Positions 55,746-64,000 of a stretch of DNA of 64,000 nt are shown piece after piece; position 1 is the first letter of the stretch, and every line of letters starts with the position of its first letter. Both the position numbers and the translations under genes were made by a program. Below the pieces are notes generated by a model that worked only from the letters and a program-made list of their open reading frames with translations, was not told the origin of the DNA and searched no databases. This stretch comes from Vibrio tapetis subsp. tapetis (GTDB lineage Bacteria; Pseudomonadota; Gammaproteobacteria; Enterobacterales; Vibrionaceae). Location of the stretch: assembly GCF_900233005.1 (NCBI RefSeq), contig NZ_LT960611.1:1488001-1552000 (forward strand). The letters are read 5' to 3'.

Positions 55746-57677
55746 ATGACACCACTGACTATTGAGCAATCACTTAAACAAATTTTTGGCTTTGATGCGT
55801 TAAGGCAGGGTCAACAAGAAGTGATTGATACCGTCATGTCTGGCCATTCTTGCGCTGCAATCTTTCCAACTGGCTCTGGTAAGTCTCTCTGTTATCAACT
55901 TCCTGCCCTGCACCTACCGAGCCTAACCTTGGTTATTTCACCGCTCTTAGCACTTATCAAGGATCAAGTAGACTTCTTACAAAGTAAGGGCATCGCTGCC
56001 GCCTCTATCGATTCTTCAATGGAGAGAGAAGCGGTGCAACAAGTGATGCAAGGAGTACGTGATGGCTCGATTAAAATCTTGATGATCTCAGTAGAGCGAC
56101 TTAAGAACGAACGATTTAGGCATTTTATCAGCCAAATACCGCTCTCGATGATGGTTGTTGATGAGGCGCACTGTATCTCAGAATGGGGGCATAACTTTCG
56201 CCCTGACTATTTAAAGCTACCTCAATACATGCAGCAATTGAATATCCCTCAGGTATTACTGCTCACCGCAACGGCGACACCTAGTGTTATAGAAGACATG
56301 AAGAGCAAGTTTGCTATTGCTCCGGAGCACATAGTGGTCACTGGGTTTTATCGTCCAAACCTTAATTTACTGATCAAGCCTTGTGAAAACGACGACAAAC
56401 TTGATGCTCTTTGCAACCACCTACAAGAGTCTGAAAGTAAACCCAGTATCATTTACGTCACCTTGCAACAAACCGCAGAGCAAGTGGCTCTTCAACTTAA
56501 AAAACAGGACATCAATGCTCACGCCTATCATGCTGGGTTATCACCTGAGGTCAGAGAGTCGATACAACGCCAATTTATGCACGGTGAAATAAACTGCATC
56601 GTGGCCACCATTGCATTTGGTATGGGCGTAGATAAAGCGAATATCCGTCAAGTCATCCACTTTGATTTACCTAAATCGATTGAAAATTACAGCCAGGAAA
56701 TTGGCAGGGCGGGTCGAGACGGCAATGAATCTGATTGTATTTTATTAGGTAATAAAACCGGCCTTACCGTACTAGAGAACTTTGTTTATGGTGATACGCC
56801 GGACGAAGCTGCCATCGCCGGTGTATTGGGGCTTATCTACCAACAAGATGGCGACTGGGAGTTTACGCTTAACCACCTGTCTCGTGAGTACAACATTCGC
56901 CAGTTACCTTTGAAAACATTGCTTGTTTATCTTGAATTAAAACAGGTTATTTCGCCTAAGTTCAGCTATTTCGCCGACTACCGATTCAAACTAATCAAGA
57001 CGAAACACGAAATTTTGTCTCACTTCCAAGGAGAAAGGCAAGCCTTCGTGGAAGCAATCTTCCAATGCGCGCCAAAAGCTCGCGTTTGGCATCAGCTTGA
57101 TTTTGATGCGCTATACCAATATCACAACGCCCCACGTCAGCGTGTTGTTGCAGCCATCGATTACTTTAATGAGCAAGGCTGGGTAGAGCTAGAAAGCAAA
57201 CAAATTACTGAGGTGTATCAAGTCAACGACACCAGTCAACCCGTCTCCCAACTGGCTCTTGAGTTATACAACTTATTTGAACAAAAAGAAGCCAGTGAGA
57301 TAGGAAGAATACGTAATATGGTAGAGCTATTTGAATCTGAGCAGTGTTTAAGCCATCAACTTGCACGCTACTTTGCGGATGTTAAAGCCCCTGAAAAATG
57401 CGGTCACTGCTCAGTTTGTATGGGACAAGTAGCTAGGCTACCCGGCTCCCACCACGAGCATCACTTGGCGGCGATTGAGCAAATACAGCAATGGATAGAA
57501 CCTTTCCTTCAAGCTTGCTCTTCTTCGGTCACCGACCAAAGTGTGGCAAGATTTCTATGTGGAATAACCACGCCTTTGATCACGAAAACCAAAGCAAAGA
57601 AAATGGCCGGTTTTGCAACCCTAGAGCACCTGCCATTTTCCGATGTCGTTCAAGCTGTCGTACAAGCTAGAACCTAG
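55746..57677 (+). CDS. RecQ family ATP-dependent DNA helicase, atypical
   Basis: The 643-residue superfamily 2 helicase has Walker A FPTGSGKS (40-47), DEAHCISEWGH as motif II, TATAT as motif III and QEIGRAGRDG as motif VI. The RecQ zinc motif (CLSHQLARYF...CGHCSVC) sits near residues 537-559, about 155 residues later than in E. coli RecQ, after an extra domain; the final part (about 580-643) may take the HRDC position but lacks a clear match. It is therefore probably a RecQ paralog rather than RecQ itself. Its end overlaps the dinB stop by four bases (convergent). Confidence 0.9.
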   Translation: MTPLTIEQSLKQIFGFDALRQGQQEVIDTVMSGHSCAAIFPTGSGKSLCYQLPALHLPSLTLVISPLLALIKDQVDFLQSKGIAAASIDSSMEREAVQQVMQGVRDGSIKILMISVERLKNERFRHFISQIPLSMMVVDEAHCISEWGHNFRPDYLKLPQYMQQLNIPQVLLLTATATPSVIEDMKSKFAIAPEHIVVTGFYRPNLNLLIKPCENDDKLDALCNHLQESESKPSIIYVTLQQTAEQVALQLKKQDINAHAYHAGLSPEVRESIQRQFMHGEINCIVATIAFGMGVDKANIRQVIHFDLPKSIENYSQEIGRAGRDGNESDCILLGNKTGLTVLENFVYGDTPDEAAIAGVLGLIYQQDGDWEFTLNHLSREYNIRQLPLKTLLVYLELKQVISPKFSYFADYRFKLIKTKHEILSHFQGERQAFVEAIFQCAPKARVWHQLDFDALYQYHNAPRQRVVAAIDYFNEQGWVELESKQITEVYQVNDTSQPVSQLALELYNLFEQKEASEIGRIRNMVELFESEQCLSHQLARYFADVKAPEKCGHCSVCMGQVARLPGSHHEHHLAAIEQIQQWIEPFLQACSSSVTDQSVARFLCGITTPLITKTKAKKMAGFATLEHLPFSDVVQAVVQART

Positions 57678-58375
57678 AAAAAACTGAGTTGCTTCGCTTG
57701 CTCCTGAGGTTTGAGCATCACACTCAAACCGAGCAAGCGAATTTCCCGACCTTGCTGCCGTTTGAGGACTTCACGAAGTAAATGTCTGAAATCGTCTAAC
57801 TCTAGTTCTGGGTGAATATGCTCGATAGTGGTCTGTTGAAAATCGGCAAATTTCACTTTGATCCCCTGTTTAATGATGGCTTTTTCTGGGCTCGCTTTTT
57901 CAAGTCGTTTATCTAACTCTGGGTATAAACGTTCAGTAATCACCTGCCAACATTGCTCATAACTTGAAATGTTTTCACTAAAAGTACGTTCTACACCGAC
58001 GGATTTTCGCTCCCTTTCCGTCGTCACTTCTCGGTCATCAATGCCTCTACTTCGTTTCCACAACGATGCTCCCATTCGACCAAATTTGAGCAACAATTCT
58101 CTATAATCACTATTTCGAATATCCAAACAAACGTAAAACCCAGCCTGATGCAATTTTTCTAAGCTGACTTTTCCTACCCCTGGGATCTTTTCTAATGGCA
58201 GTTTATCAATCTCGTCTTGTACCCTTTCAGGGGGGATCACATACTGGCCATTGGGTTTATTAAGATCAGAGGCCACTTTGGCAAGAAATTTCAACGGTGC
58301 TACACCAGCCGAAGCGGTCAGACTATCGGGTAAACAATCCATATCTACGTGGATAATTTTCCGCTCGAATTGCAC
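57674..58375 (-). CDS. dinB: Internally deleted DNA polymerase IV (dinB remnant)
   Basis: The reading frame encodes 233 residues, while the family has about 350. The first 14 residues (MQFERKIIHVDMDC) match the start of Pol IV with the first catalytic Asp; then a junction LPDS (58322-58333) leads directly into LTASAGVAPLKFLAK, which in E. coli begins near residue 136. About 120 residues of the fingers and palm are missing, including the SLDE motif with the other two catalytic acidic residues. Thumb, little finger and the clamp-binding tail QLSFF remain. A GTG start with a good ribosome-binding site and a LexA box upstream are kept. Polymerase activity is not expected. Confidence 0.9.
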   Translation of the reverse strand: MQFERKIIHVDMDCLPDSLTASAGVAPLKFLAKVASDLNKPNGQYVIPPERVQDEIDKLPLEKIPGVGKVSLEKLHQAGFYVCLDIRNSDYRELLLKFGRMGASLWKRSRGIDDREVTTERERKSVGVERTFSENISSYEQCWQVITERLYPELDKRLEKASPEKAIIKQGIKVKFADFQQTTIEHIHPELELDDFRHLLREVLKRQQGREIRLLGLSVMLKPQEQAKQLSFF

Positions 58376-58390
58376 CCTGCCACCAATAAA

Positions 58391-58406
58391 CTGTATAAAA
58401 GAACAG
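58391..58406. promoter_or_regulatory. LexA (SOS) box upstream of dinB
   Basis: CTGTATAAAAGAACAG is an exact CTGT-N8-ACAG SOS box, 16 bp before the GTG start of the dinB remnant. Confidence 0.88.
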
Positions 58407-58540
58407 TATAATAAATATAACTCCCTAAGCCAATAGTGATAATTAACCCAATATTGTTATCAAAACTGCATTTATCGTGGCGGAATTTAATCGAAGCATT
58501 ACAATTAATTCAAGGGATTGATTTGTTATAAGAGGGTCTA

Positions 58541-59770
58541 GTGCTAAACCGAATTTTGGTAGTTGAAGATAGCCGAGCGTTTCGTAATTATTTAGAGTCT
58601 AAATTAACTTCCATTGGATTCGACGTGGTGTTGGCAGCCTCTTGCTCTGACGCCAAGAATATTTTAGACAGTGACACCAACTTCATGTATGCGGTTCTCG
58701 ATTATTGCCTACCAGACGGCGAAGACGGGGAAATTATCGATTTGGTGCTCTCGTACCAATTGCGAGTCATCATTCTTACCGCACAATTTAATGATGCAGT
58801 ACGAGAAAGAGTGATAGCAAAAGGCGTATTAGACTATATAACCAAAGACAGCACCGCTTCGGTTTCCTACTTACGTCCACTACTAAAACGTTTACTTGCC
58901 AACCACTCACACAAAGCGTTGGTTGTTGATGATTCCGCCATGGTACGTAATCATGTTACCTATCTACTGGAACATCAGTTTATTGAGACCATTCAAGCTA
59001 AGGATGGTGAACTGGGGCTTCAAGCGTTAAAAGATAACCCTGACGTAACCCTCGTTATTACCGATCACGACATGCCGAATAAAGACGATATCACACTGAC
59101 CAGAGACATTCGCCACGATTTTGACCGAAACCACGTCGCGATTCTAGGTCTGTCCGCCAACAGTGATCGCACGTTAACGGCTCGCTTTCTAAAAGCTGGG
59201 GCAAACGACTTTCTTTACAAACCATTCAACCAAGAAGAATTTTATTGTCGCGTACAACACATCCTAGACATGAAAGACGTCACTGACGAGCTATATCAAA
59301 TGGCGAATCAAGACGCCCTCACCGGATTGTGGAACCGCCGCTATTTGTTTGAAGAATGCAGCCGTTCTAAAAGTGGTAACCGCAATGTCGCCATGATTGA
59401 CATCGATTTCTTTAAAAAAGTAAACGACAATTACGGTCATGAATGCGGTGATCTTGTCCTAGCAAAAGTTGCAAAACTACTACAGGATAACTTCAAGGAC
59501 GACTTAGCGGTTCGGTTTGGTGGGGAAGAGTTTTGTATTGTCAGCACATCTAGCTATATCGATTTCATTACTCACTTGGATAATACCCGCAAAGACATAG
59601 AACAATATCAAATCGCGTTTGACGAGCAAGATATTCGTGTAACGGTCAGTATTGGGGTCACATCAGGAAGTTCTGACGTCGATCTAAATATCCATCTGAG
59701 AGAAGCCGATGAGCTGCTTTATCAAGCAAAAGATGATGGCAGAAACCGCCTCATTGCTAAAACAAGTTAG
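58541..59770 (+). CDS. Response regulator with two receiver domains and GGDEF output
   Basis: The 409-residue cytosolic protein has receiver domain 1 (about 3-120; VVEDS, phospho-acceptor Asp in AVLDYCLP, Lys in YITKD), receiver domain 2 (about 125-240; VVDDS, ITDHDMP, YKPF) and a GGDEF domain (about 255-405) with intact GGEEF at 327-331. It should be a phosphorylation-controlled diguanylate cyclase. No RxxD I-site is seen at the usual place before GGEEF. The GTG start has an AGAGGG site. No histidine kinase gene is adjacent. Confidence 0.92.
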   Translation: MLNRILVVEDSRAFRNYLESKLTSIGFDVVLAASCSDAKNILDSDTNFMYAVLDYCLPDGEDGEIIDLVLSYQLRVIILTAQFNDAVRERVIAKGVLDYITKDSTASVSYLRPLLKRLLANHSHKALVVDDSAMVRNHVTYLLEHQFIETIQAKDGELGLQALKDNPDVTLVITDHDMPNKDDITLTRDIRHDFDRNHVAILGLSANSDRTLTARFLKAGANDFLYKPFNQEEFYCRVQHILDMKDVTDELYQMANQDALTGLWNRRYLFEECSRSKSGNRNVAMIDIDFFKKVNDNYGHECGDLVLAKVAKLLQDNFKDDLAVRFGGEEFCIVSTSSYIDFITHLDNTRKDIEQYQIAFDEQDIRVTVSIGVTSGSSDVDLNIHLREADELLYQAKDDGRNRLIAKTS

Positions 59771-59796
59771 TACTCGCTTAATTTCCAACTAATAAA

Positions 59797-59826
59797 AAAG
59801 GAGAGCTCAAATCGCTCTCCTTTCAT
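59797..59826. terminator. Terminator after the GGDEF regulator gene
   Basis: The stem AAAGGAGAGC/GCTCTCCTTT has a 7-nt loop and an A run on the left. Confidence 0.85.
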
Positions 59827-59895
59827 TGACTTAATGCGGCTATAGTTTAACGGGTCGTTAATCTAATTGCATTTTAGCGACTGATTCATCGCCTA

Positions 59896-60117
59896 TTACA
59901 AAATTTGGTTTTTCTTCCATTGCGCAGCACGCGCTTCTCTTGCTTCTCTCTTTTTGCGAGCATCACAAGGTTCAGGGCAATTACACACTTTGTCTATGCC
60001 CATTGCGCCAAGGCCACCACAACTGCCTTTCACGACTTTTTTCTGAAAGATATAACCAACCGCCATTGCGGCAATGACCGCAAGGAAAACACCGAAAGTA
60101 ACTAAAAAGGTTGTCAT
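59896..60117 (-). CDS. nqrM: Na+-NQR maturation protein NqrM
   Basis: The 73-residue protein has one N-terminal membrane segment (about 3-25) and four cysteines in GSCGGLGAMG, CNCPEPC. NqrM (DUF539) is needed to assemble the iron centre between NqrD and NqrE. It lies downstream of apbE at the end of the nqr gene set. Confidence 0.94.
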   Translation of the reverse strand: MTTFLVTFGVFLAVIAAMAVGYIFQKKVVKGSCGGLGAMGIDKVCNCPEPCDARKKREAREARAAQWKKNQIL

Positions 60118-60126
60118 CGCTCTCTC

Positions 60127-61131
60127 CTACTTCTTAACAAATGGTAAAAATGCATCTGAATAAAATTCTTTAAAGCCGTCTTTGGTTTTAGTGATGATCA
60201 TTGCTGCGATATCATTTTGATTAGCAACCGCGAGTCCTTTTTCTTCACCTAATACCATTAAACCCGTTGCTAGCCCGTCAGCAGTCATACTTGATGGATG
60301 CAGCACAGTGACCGAAACCACCTTATGATTAATTGGCTTTCCTGTTTGCGGGTTGATGATGTGAGAGTAACGAACACCGTTGCTTTCGAAATAATTACGG
60401 TAATCACCAGAGGTCGCAATTGCCATGTCGCCGGGCTCGATTATCTCTTGAATCGCTCGTTCTTCAACTGAAGGCTTTTCAATCGCTATGCGCCACGGTA
60501 CTTGCTCGCCATTCACACCCTTAACGCGCATTTCGCCACCAACTTCGACCATGTAATTGTCGATGCCTTGTGAAGCAACGTATTCAGCGACAACATCAAC
60601 ACCCCAGCCTTTTGCGATAGTAGAAAGGTCTACATACAAGTTAGGCTGTGTTTTCGTCAGAGTGTTCCCTTCAACACTTAAGTATTTAATCCCGGTCATT
60701 GCCTTACGTTGCGCTAACTCGTCATCAGAAGGAACAACATCAGGACGCGCCTCAGGACCAAAACCCCATAGGTTAACTAACGGACCCACCGTCACATCCA
60801 GAGCACCTTCAGTCAGCAGATTTAAGCGAATGGCTTCTTTCACTACAAGGGCAGTTTCACTTGAAACCTCAAAGCCTGTGTCACCGGTAAATTGATTAAA
60901 ACGACTAAGCTCCGAATCTTTACGATACGTTGACATTTGATCGTTAACTAACTCAAGTAGCTTATCAATTTCAACCTGAAGCTCTTCACCCGTTGGTGAG
61001 TTTTCAGTCGGTAGGTATTTAACGTTATAGCTAGTACCCATTGTCGGGCCCGTTAAATGCACTTGTTTAGGTGCATCGCTACAACCAGAAAGCAGTAAAA
61101 AAGAAGTTAATGCTACAAGCCAAATTCTCAC
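60127..61131 (-). CDS. apbE: FAD:protein FMN transferase ApbE
   Basis: The 334-residue lipoprotein (lipobox LSGC, Cys17) covalently attaches FMN to threonines of NqrB and NqrC from FAD. Typical motifs are GPTMGTSYNVKY, the DLSTIAKGWGVD segment, GGEMRVKG and TADGLATGLMVLG. The target threonine motif is visible in the adjacent partial nqrC (SGAT). Confidence 0.96.
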   Translation of the reverse strand: MRIWLVALTSFLLLSGCSDAPKQVHLTGPTMGTSYNVKYLPTENSPTGEELQVEIDKLLELVNDQMSTYRKDSELSRFNQFTGDTGFEVSSETALVVKEAIRLNLLTEGALDVTVGPLVNLWGFGPEARPDVVPSDDELAQRKAMTGIKYLSVEGNTLTKTQPNLYVDLSTIAKGWGVDVVAEYVASQGIDNYMVEVGGEMRVKGVNGEQVPWRIAIEKPSVEERAIQEIIEPGDMAIATSGDYRNYFESNGVRYSHIINPQTGKPINHKVVSVTVLHPSSMTADGLATGLMVLGEEKGLAVANQNDIAAMIITKTKDGFKEFYSDAFLPFVKK

Positions 61132-61149
61132 TTGCGTACTCCAATATAT

Positions 61150-61217
61150 AAGGCTGAAGACAGAAGGCGAAAGACGAAAGGAATCCCTTTTATGCCTTTT
61201 GCCTTATGCCCTTTGCC
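61150..61217. repeat. Two-armed heptamer element between nqrF and apbE
   Basis: The left arm has five 7-bp units (AAGGCTG, AAGACAG, AAGGCGA, AAGACGA, AAGGAAT); the right arm has four (TTATGCC, TTTTGCC, TTATGCC, CTTTGCC). Read on the opposite strand the right arm gives GGCAAAG/GGCATAA units, so the arms are partly complementary around CCC at 61185-61187. Confidence 0.85.
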
Positions 61218-61221
61218 TTTC

Positions 61222-61258
61222 TAAAAAACAAATGGCTGACTCAAAAGAGCCAGCCATA
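61222..61258 (-). terminator. Terminator after nqrF
   Basis: On the minus strand a stem ATGGCTG/CAGCCAT is followed by TTTGTTTTTT. It separates nqrF from apbE and should lower apbE and nqrM expression relative to nqr. Confidence 0.8.
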
Positions 61259-61279
61259 GATTCAAACACTTAGATGGGT

Positions 61280-62503
61280 TTAGCCACCAAAGTCATCGAG
61301 CAAGATGTTTTCATCTTCTACACCTAAGTCTTTCAGCATACCGATAACGGCTGCGTTCATCATAGGTGGACCACACATGTAGTATTCACAATCTTCTGGT
61401 GCGTCATGATCTTTCAAGTAGTTTTCATAAATCACGTTGTGAATGAAGCCTGTGTAGCCATCCCAGTTATCTTCTGGTGATGGATCAGACAAAGCAACAT
61501 GCCATGAGAAGTTTTCGTTATCTTTTTGAAGATTATCGAAATCTTCGATGTAGAACATCTCACGCTTAGAACGAGCACCGTACCAGTAAGTCATCTTACG
61601 AGAAGACTTAAGGCGCAATAACTGATCAAAGATGTGTGAACGCATTGGCGCCATGCCAGCACCACCACCGATGAAGACCATTTCGTTGTCCGTATCTTTA
61701 GCGAAGAACTCACCAAATGGACCTGAAATAGTACAGCTATCACCTTCTTTCAGTGACCAAATGTATGAAGACATCACACCTGGAGCCACGTCTGGGTTAT
61801 TAGGTGGCGGAGTTGCGATACGAACGTTCAGCTTGATCAGGCCTTCTTCTTCTGGGTATGACGCCATAGAATAAGCACGGATTGAAGGTTCATTAACCAC
61901 AGACTCGTAACGGAACAAGTTAAACTTATCCCAATCGCCACGATACTCTTCTGGAATATCGAAATCAGCGTATTTAATGTGATGAGGTTCAGCTTCGATT
62001 TGGATGTAACCACCCGCACGGAACGGCACTTCTTCACCATCAGGGATCTTAAGCACAAGCTCTTTGATGAAAGTCGCTTCGTTGTCATTAGAAAGAACAG
62101 TACATTCCCACTTTTTAACACCGAAGATCTCTTCTGGAAGCTCGATATCCATGTCTGTTTTCACAGCAACCTGACAAGCTAAACGCTCACCTTCACGTGC
62201 TTCACCTTTAGAGATGTGATCACGTTCAGTTGGAAGAATATCACCGCCGCCTGCTTTTACTTTTACGCGACACTGGCCACAAGAGCCACCGCCACCACAA
62301 GCAGATGAAACGAAGATACCTTTACCCGCCATAGCGCTGAGTAATTTGTCACCCGGAGAAGTTATAATGCTCTTCTCTGGATCACCGTTAATTGTGATTG
62401 TAACGTCACCTGTTGGTACCAGCTTAGATTTAGCGAACAAGATCACTAAAACCAATACCAGTACGATCAGAGTAAACATCACTACACCAAGAATAATGTC
62501 CAT
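61280..62503 (-). CDS. nqrF: Na+-NQR subunit F
   Basis: The 407-residue subunit oxidises NADH and passes electrons into the complex. It has an N-terminal membrane segment (about 3-25), a 2Fe-2S ferredoxin domain with [10 protein letters not shown] plus a later Cys in LACQV, an FAD-binding barrel with RAYSMASYP, and an NADH domain with [12 protein letters not shown] and YMCGPPMMN. It ends with the family's LLDDFGG. Confidence 0.98.
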   Translation of the reverse strand: MDIILGVVMFTLIVLVLVLVILFAKSKLVPTGDVTITINGDPEKSIITSPGDKLLSAMAGKGIFVSSACGGGGSCGQCRVKVKAGGGDILPTERDHISKGEAREGERLACQVAVKTDMDIELPEEIFGVKKWECTVLSNDNEATFIKELVLKIPDGEEVPFRAGGYIQIEAEPHHIKYADFDIPEEYRGDWDKFNLFRYESVVNEPSIRAYSMASYPEEEGLIKLNVRIATPPPNNPDVAPGVMSSYIWSLKEGDSCTISGPFGEFFAKDTDNEMVFIGGGAGMAPMRSHIFDQLLRLKSSRKMTYWYGARSKREMFYIEDFDNLQKDNENFSWHVALSDPSPEDNWDGYTGFIHNVIYENYLKDHDAPEDCEYYMCGPPMMNAAVIGMLKDLGVEDENILLDDFGG

Positions 62504-62538
62504 TGACTATTCCTTATAAATTGTGCGGTTTACCCGAC

Positions 62539-63135
62539 TTACAGTTGAACACCAGAGAAAGACATAAAGCCCAACGCCATCAAACCTACAGAGATAAAGG
62601 TAATACCTAAACCACGAAGACCAGGAGGTACGTCAGAGTACTTCATTTTCTCACGGATACCTGCAAGTGCTACGATAGCTAGCATCCAACCTACACCAGA
62701 ACCAAAGCCATAAACGACTGATTCTACGAAGTTGTAATCGCGCTGTACCATGAATGATACGCCACCAAAGATTGCACAGTTAACTGTGATAAGCGGGAGG
62801 AAAATACCTAGCGCGTTATACAAAGGTGGGAAGAAACGGTCTAATACCATTTCTAGGATCTGTACCAATGCCGCAATTACACCAATAAAGGTGATGAAGT
62901 TTAGGAAACTCAGATCAACACCAGCAACCAATGCGCTGTCTTTCAGTACTAGGTTGTACAATAGGTTGTTCACTGGAACCGCGATGGTCAACACCACGAT
63001 TACCGCAACACCCAAGCCAAACGATGTTTTCACTTTCTTAGACACGGCCAAGAAAGTACACATACCTAGGAAGAACGACAGTGCCAAGTTTTCGATGAAA
63101 ATCGATTTAACAAGCAGACTAATATAATGTTCCAT
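62539..63135 (-). CDS. nqrE: Na+-NQR subunit E
   Basis: The 198-residue polytopic subunit has six predicted membrane segments and shares an inverted fold with NqrD. Residues around [10 protein letters not shown] and [10 protein letters not shown] carry the cysteines that bind the iron centre at the membrane midplane. It is in operon order C-D-E-F. Confidence 0.97.
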   Translation of the reverse strand: MEHYISLLVKSIFIENLALSFFLGMCTFLAVSKKVKTSFGLGVAVIVVLTIAVPVNNLLYNLVLKDSALVAGVDLSFLNFITFIGVIAALVQILEMVLDRFFPPLYNALGIFLPLITVNCAIFGGVSFMVQRDYNFVESVVYGFGSGVGWMLAIVALAGIREKMKYSDVPPGLRGLGITFISVGLMALGFMSFSGVQL

Positions 63136-63142
63136 AACGTCC

Positions 63143-63775
63143 TTACTCCTTCGGTTCTATTTGTTCTGGCTTGATGATACGGATAGCCCAAATCATGAAA
63201 CCAATTAAGAAGAACGCAGAAGGTGCTAGCAGCATCAAACCGTTTGGTTGATACCAACCACCATTGCTCACCAATGGAAGTACTTCCAAACCAAATAGCT
63301 TACCGCTACCAAATAGTTCACGGAAGAAAGCAACCGTAATCAATACAAAACCGTAACCTAAGCCATTACCGATACCATCGATTAACGATGGAAGTGGCTT
63401 CGACTTCATTGCGTATGCTTCCGCACGACCCATTACGATACAGTTTGTAATGATAAGACCAACGAATACAGATAGCTGTTTAGAGATATCGTATAGGAAT
63501 GCCTTCAATACTTGGTCTACCACGATTACCAAAGATGCGATGATGGCCATCTGAACGATGATACGAACGCTGTTTGGAATGTGATTACGAATAACTGAAA
63601 CGAAGAAGTTAGACAAAGCCGTTACAAAAATAACAGCGAGAGTCATAACAAATGCGGTTTCAAGTTTTGTCGTTACCGCCAGAGCAGAACAAACACCCAA
63701 TACCTGTAAGGCAATCGGGTTGTTGTCTAGTACTGGCGAAAGAAGGTTCTTCTTCATGTCTTTTGCATTTGACAT
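63143..63775 (-). CDS. nqrD: Na+-NQR subunit D
   Basis: The 210-residue polytopic subunit is the partner of Nqr[11 protein letters not shown] and [15 protein letters not shown] carry the paired cysteines of the iron centre. Its ATG overlaps the nqrC stop by one base (TAATG), and nqrE starts seven bases after its end. Confidence 0.97.
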   Translation of the reverse strand: MSNAKDMKKNLLSPVLDNNPIALQVLGVCSALAVTTKLETAFVMTLAVIFVTALSNFFVSVIRNHIPNSVRIIVQMAIIASLVIVVDQVLKAFLYDISKQLSVFVGLIITNCIVMGRAEAYAMKSKPLPSLIDGIGNGLGYGFVLITVAFFRELFGSGKLFGLEVLPLVSNGGWYQPNGLMLLAPSAFFLIGFMIWAIRIIKPEQIEPKE

Positions 63776-64000
63776 TAGTTCAGGCCTCCGTCACGTACTT
63801 TTGCTAGGAAAGGACCAAAGCCCATGTCCCCTAACCAAAAATCGAAAGTGTGTTGAACGCCAGTCGCTGTTAATGTTGCACCAGAAAGGCCATCAACACC
63901 GTGCTCAGAACCTTCAGGAGCGCCACCTTTTACGATTTTAATCGCAGGTTTGTGGTTCTCATCGAACAGTTTTTTGCCAACGAACTGTGCACGCCAAGTT
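63775..64000 (-). CDS. nqrC: Na+-NQR subunit C, 3' part only
   Basis: The last 74 codons are in the window; the rest lies beyond the right edge. The translated end contains [16 protein letters not shown], where the Thr of SGAT is the ApbE-dependent FMN attachment site, and finishes [15 protein letters not shown]. It is coupled to nqrD by a one-base overlap. Confidence 0.96.
   Translation of the reverse strand, partial: TWRAQFVGKKLFDENHKPAIKIVKGGAPEGSEHGVDGLSGATLTATGVQHTFDFWLGDMGFGPFLAKVRDGGLN

Overview
The window looks like a chromosomal stretch from a Vibrio species (Gammaproteobacteria). The signs are the order ubiF-miaB-ybeZ-ybeY-corC-lnt / ybeL-leuS-lptE-holA-rsfS-rlmH-mrdA-rodA-rlpA-dacA-ybeD-lipB-lipA next to a Met/Leu/Gln tRNA array, the Na+-translocating NADH:quinone reductase (nqr) operon, a modular chitinase, and a trehalose PTS operon. 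The species cannot be fixed from sequence reading alone.

Layout. 1-820: five tRNA genes, with a duplicated spacer plus tRNA-Leu unit. 1.0-9.3 kb: a lactonase, ubiF (minus strand), then miaB, phoH-like ybeZ, ybeY, corC and lnt. 9.4-22.6 kb: ybeL-like gene, leuS, outer-membrane and cell-wall genes (lptE, mrdA, rodA, rlpA, dacA), ribosome factors (rsfS, rlmH) and lipoate synthesis (lipB, lipA). 22.8-25.3 kb: a small accessory region with a lipoprotein gene, a degenerate fragment of that gene, and a two-gene unit of unknown function flanked by a shared 17-bp motif. 25.3-28 kb: AraC-type regulator diverging from a small membrane protein and an HlyD-type adaptor. 28-30.2 kb: glyA with a PurR box, and a YitT-type membrane protein. 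30.4-34.7 kb: treC, treB and treR with two TreR-type operators. 34.8-40.2 kb: MliC-type lipoprotein, gmhB, metNIQ behind MetJ boxes, and an exported amidohydrolase. 40.2-43.1 kb: Lrp-type regulator, LysE exporter, AbgT transporter. 43.3-46.4 kb: zinc-independent ribosomal proteins L31/L36, trmO, proS. 46.6-50 kb: YebE-like protein, two small proteins and a membrane diguanylate cyclase. 50.1-54.3 kb: an NSS transporter preceded by a TrpR-like operator, and a chitinase. 54.4-59.8 kb: YggN-like protein, Gre-like factor, an atypical RecQ, an internally deleted dinB behind a LexA box, and a two-receiver GGDEF regulator. 59.9-64 kb: nqrM, apbE, nqrF, nqrE, nqrD and the 3' end of nqrC.

Most genes are conserved housekeeping genes. 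The less ordinary signals are: (1) a scattered family of intergenic elements built on 7-bp or 14-bp units, several with complementary arms, including links between tRNA spacers and a locus 54 kb away; (2) a dinB reading frame that has lost about 120 residues including two catalytic acidic residues but keeps the SOS box, little-finger region and clamp-binding tail; (3) a near-consensus Trp-repressor operator in front of an NSS transporter; (4) the 22.8-25.3 kb accessory patch; (5) the absence of nadD between holA and rsfS.
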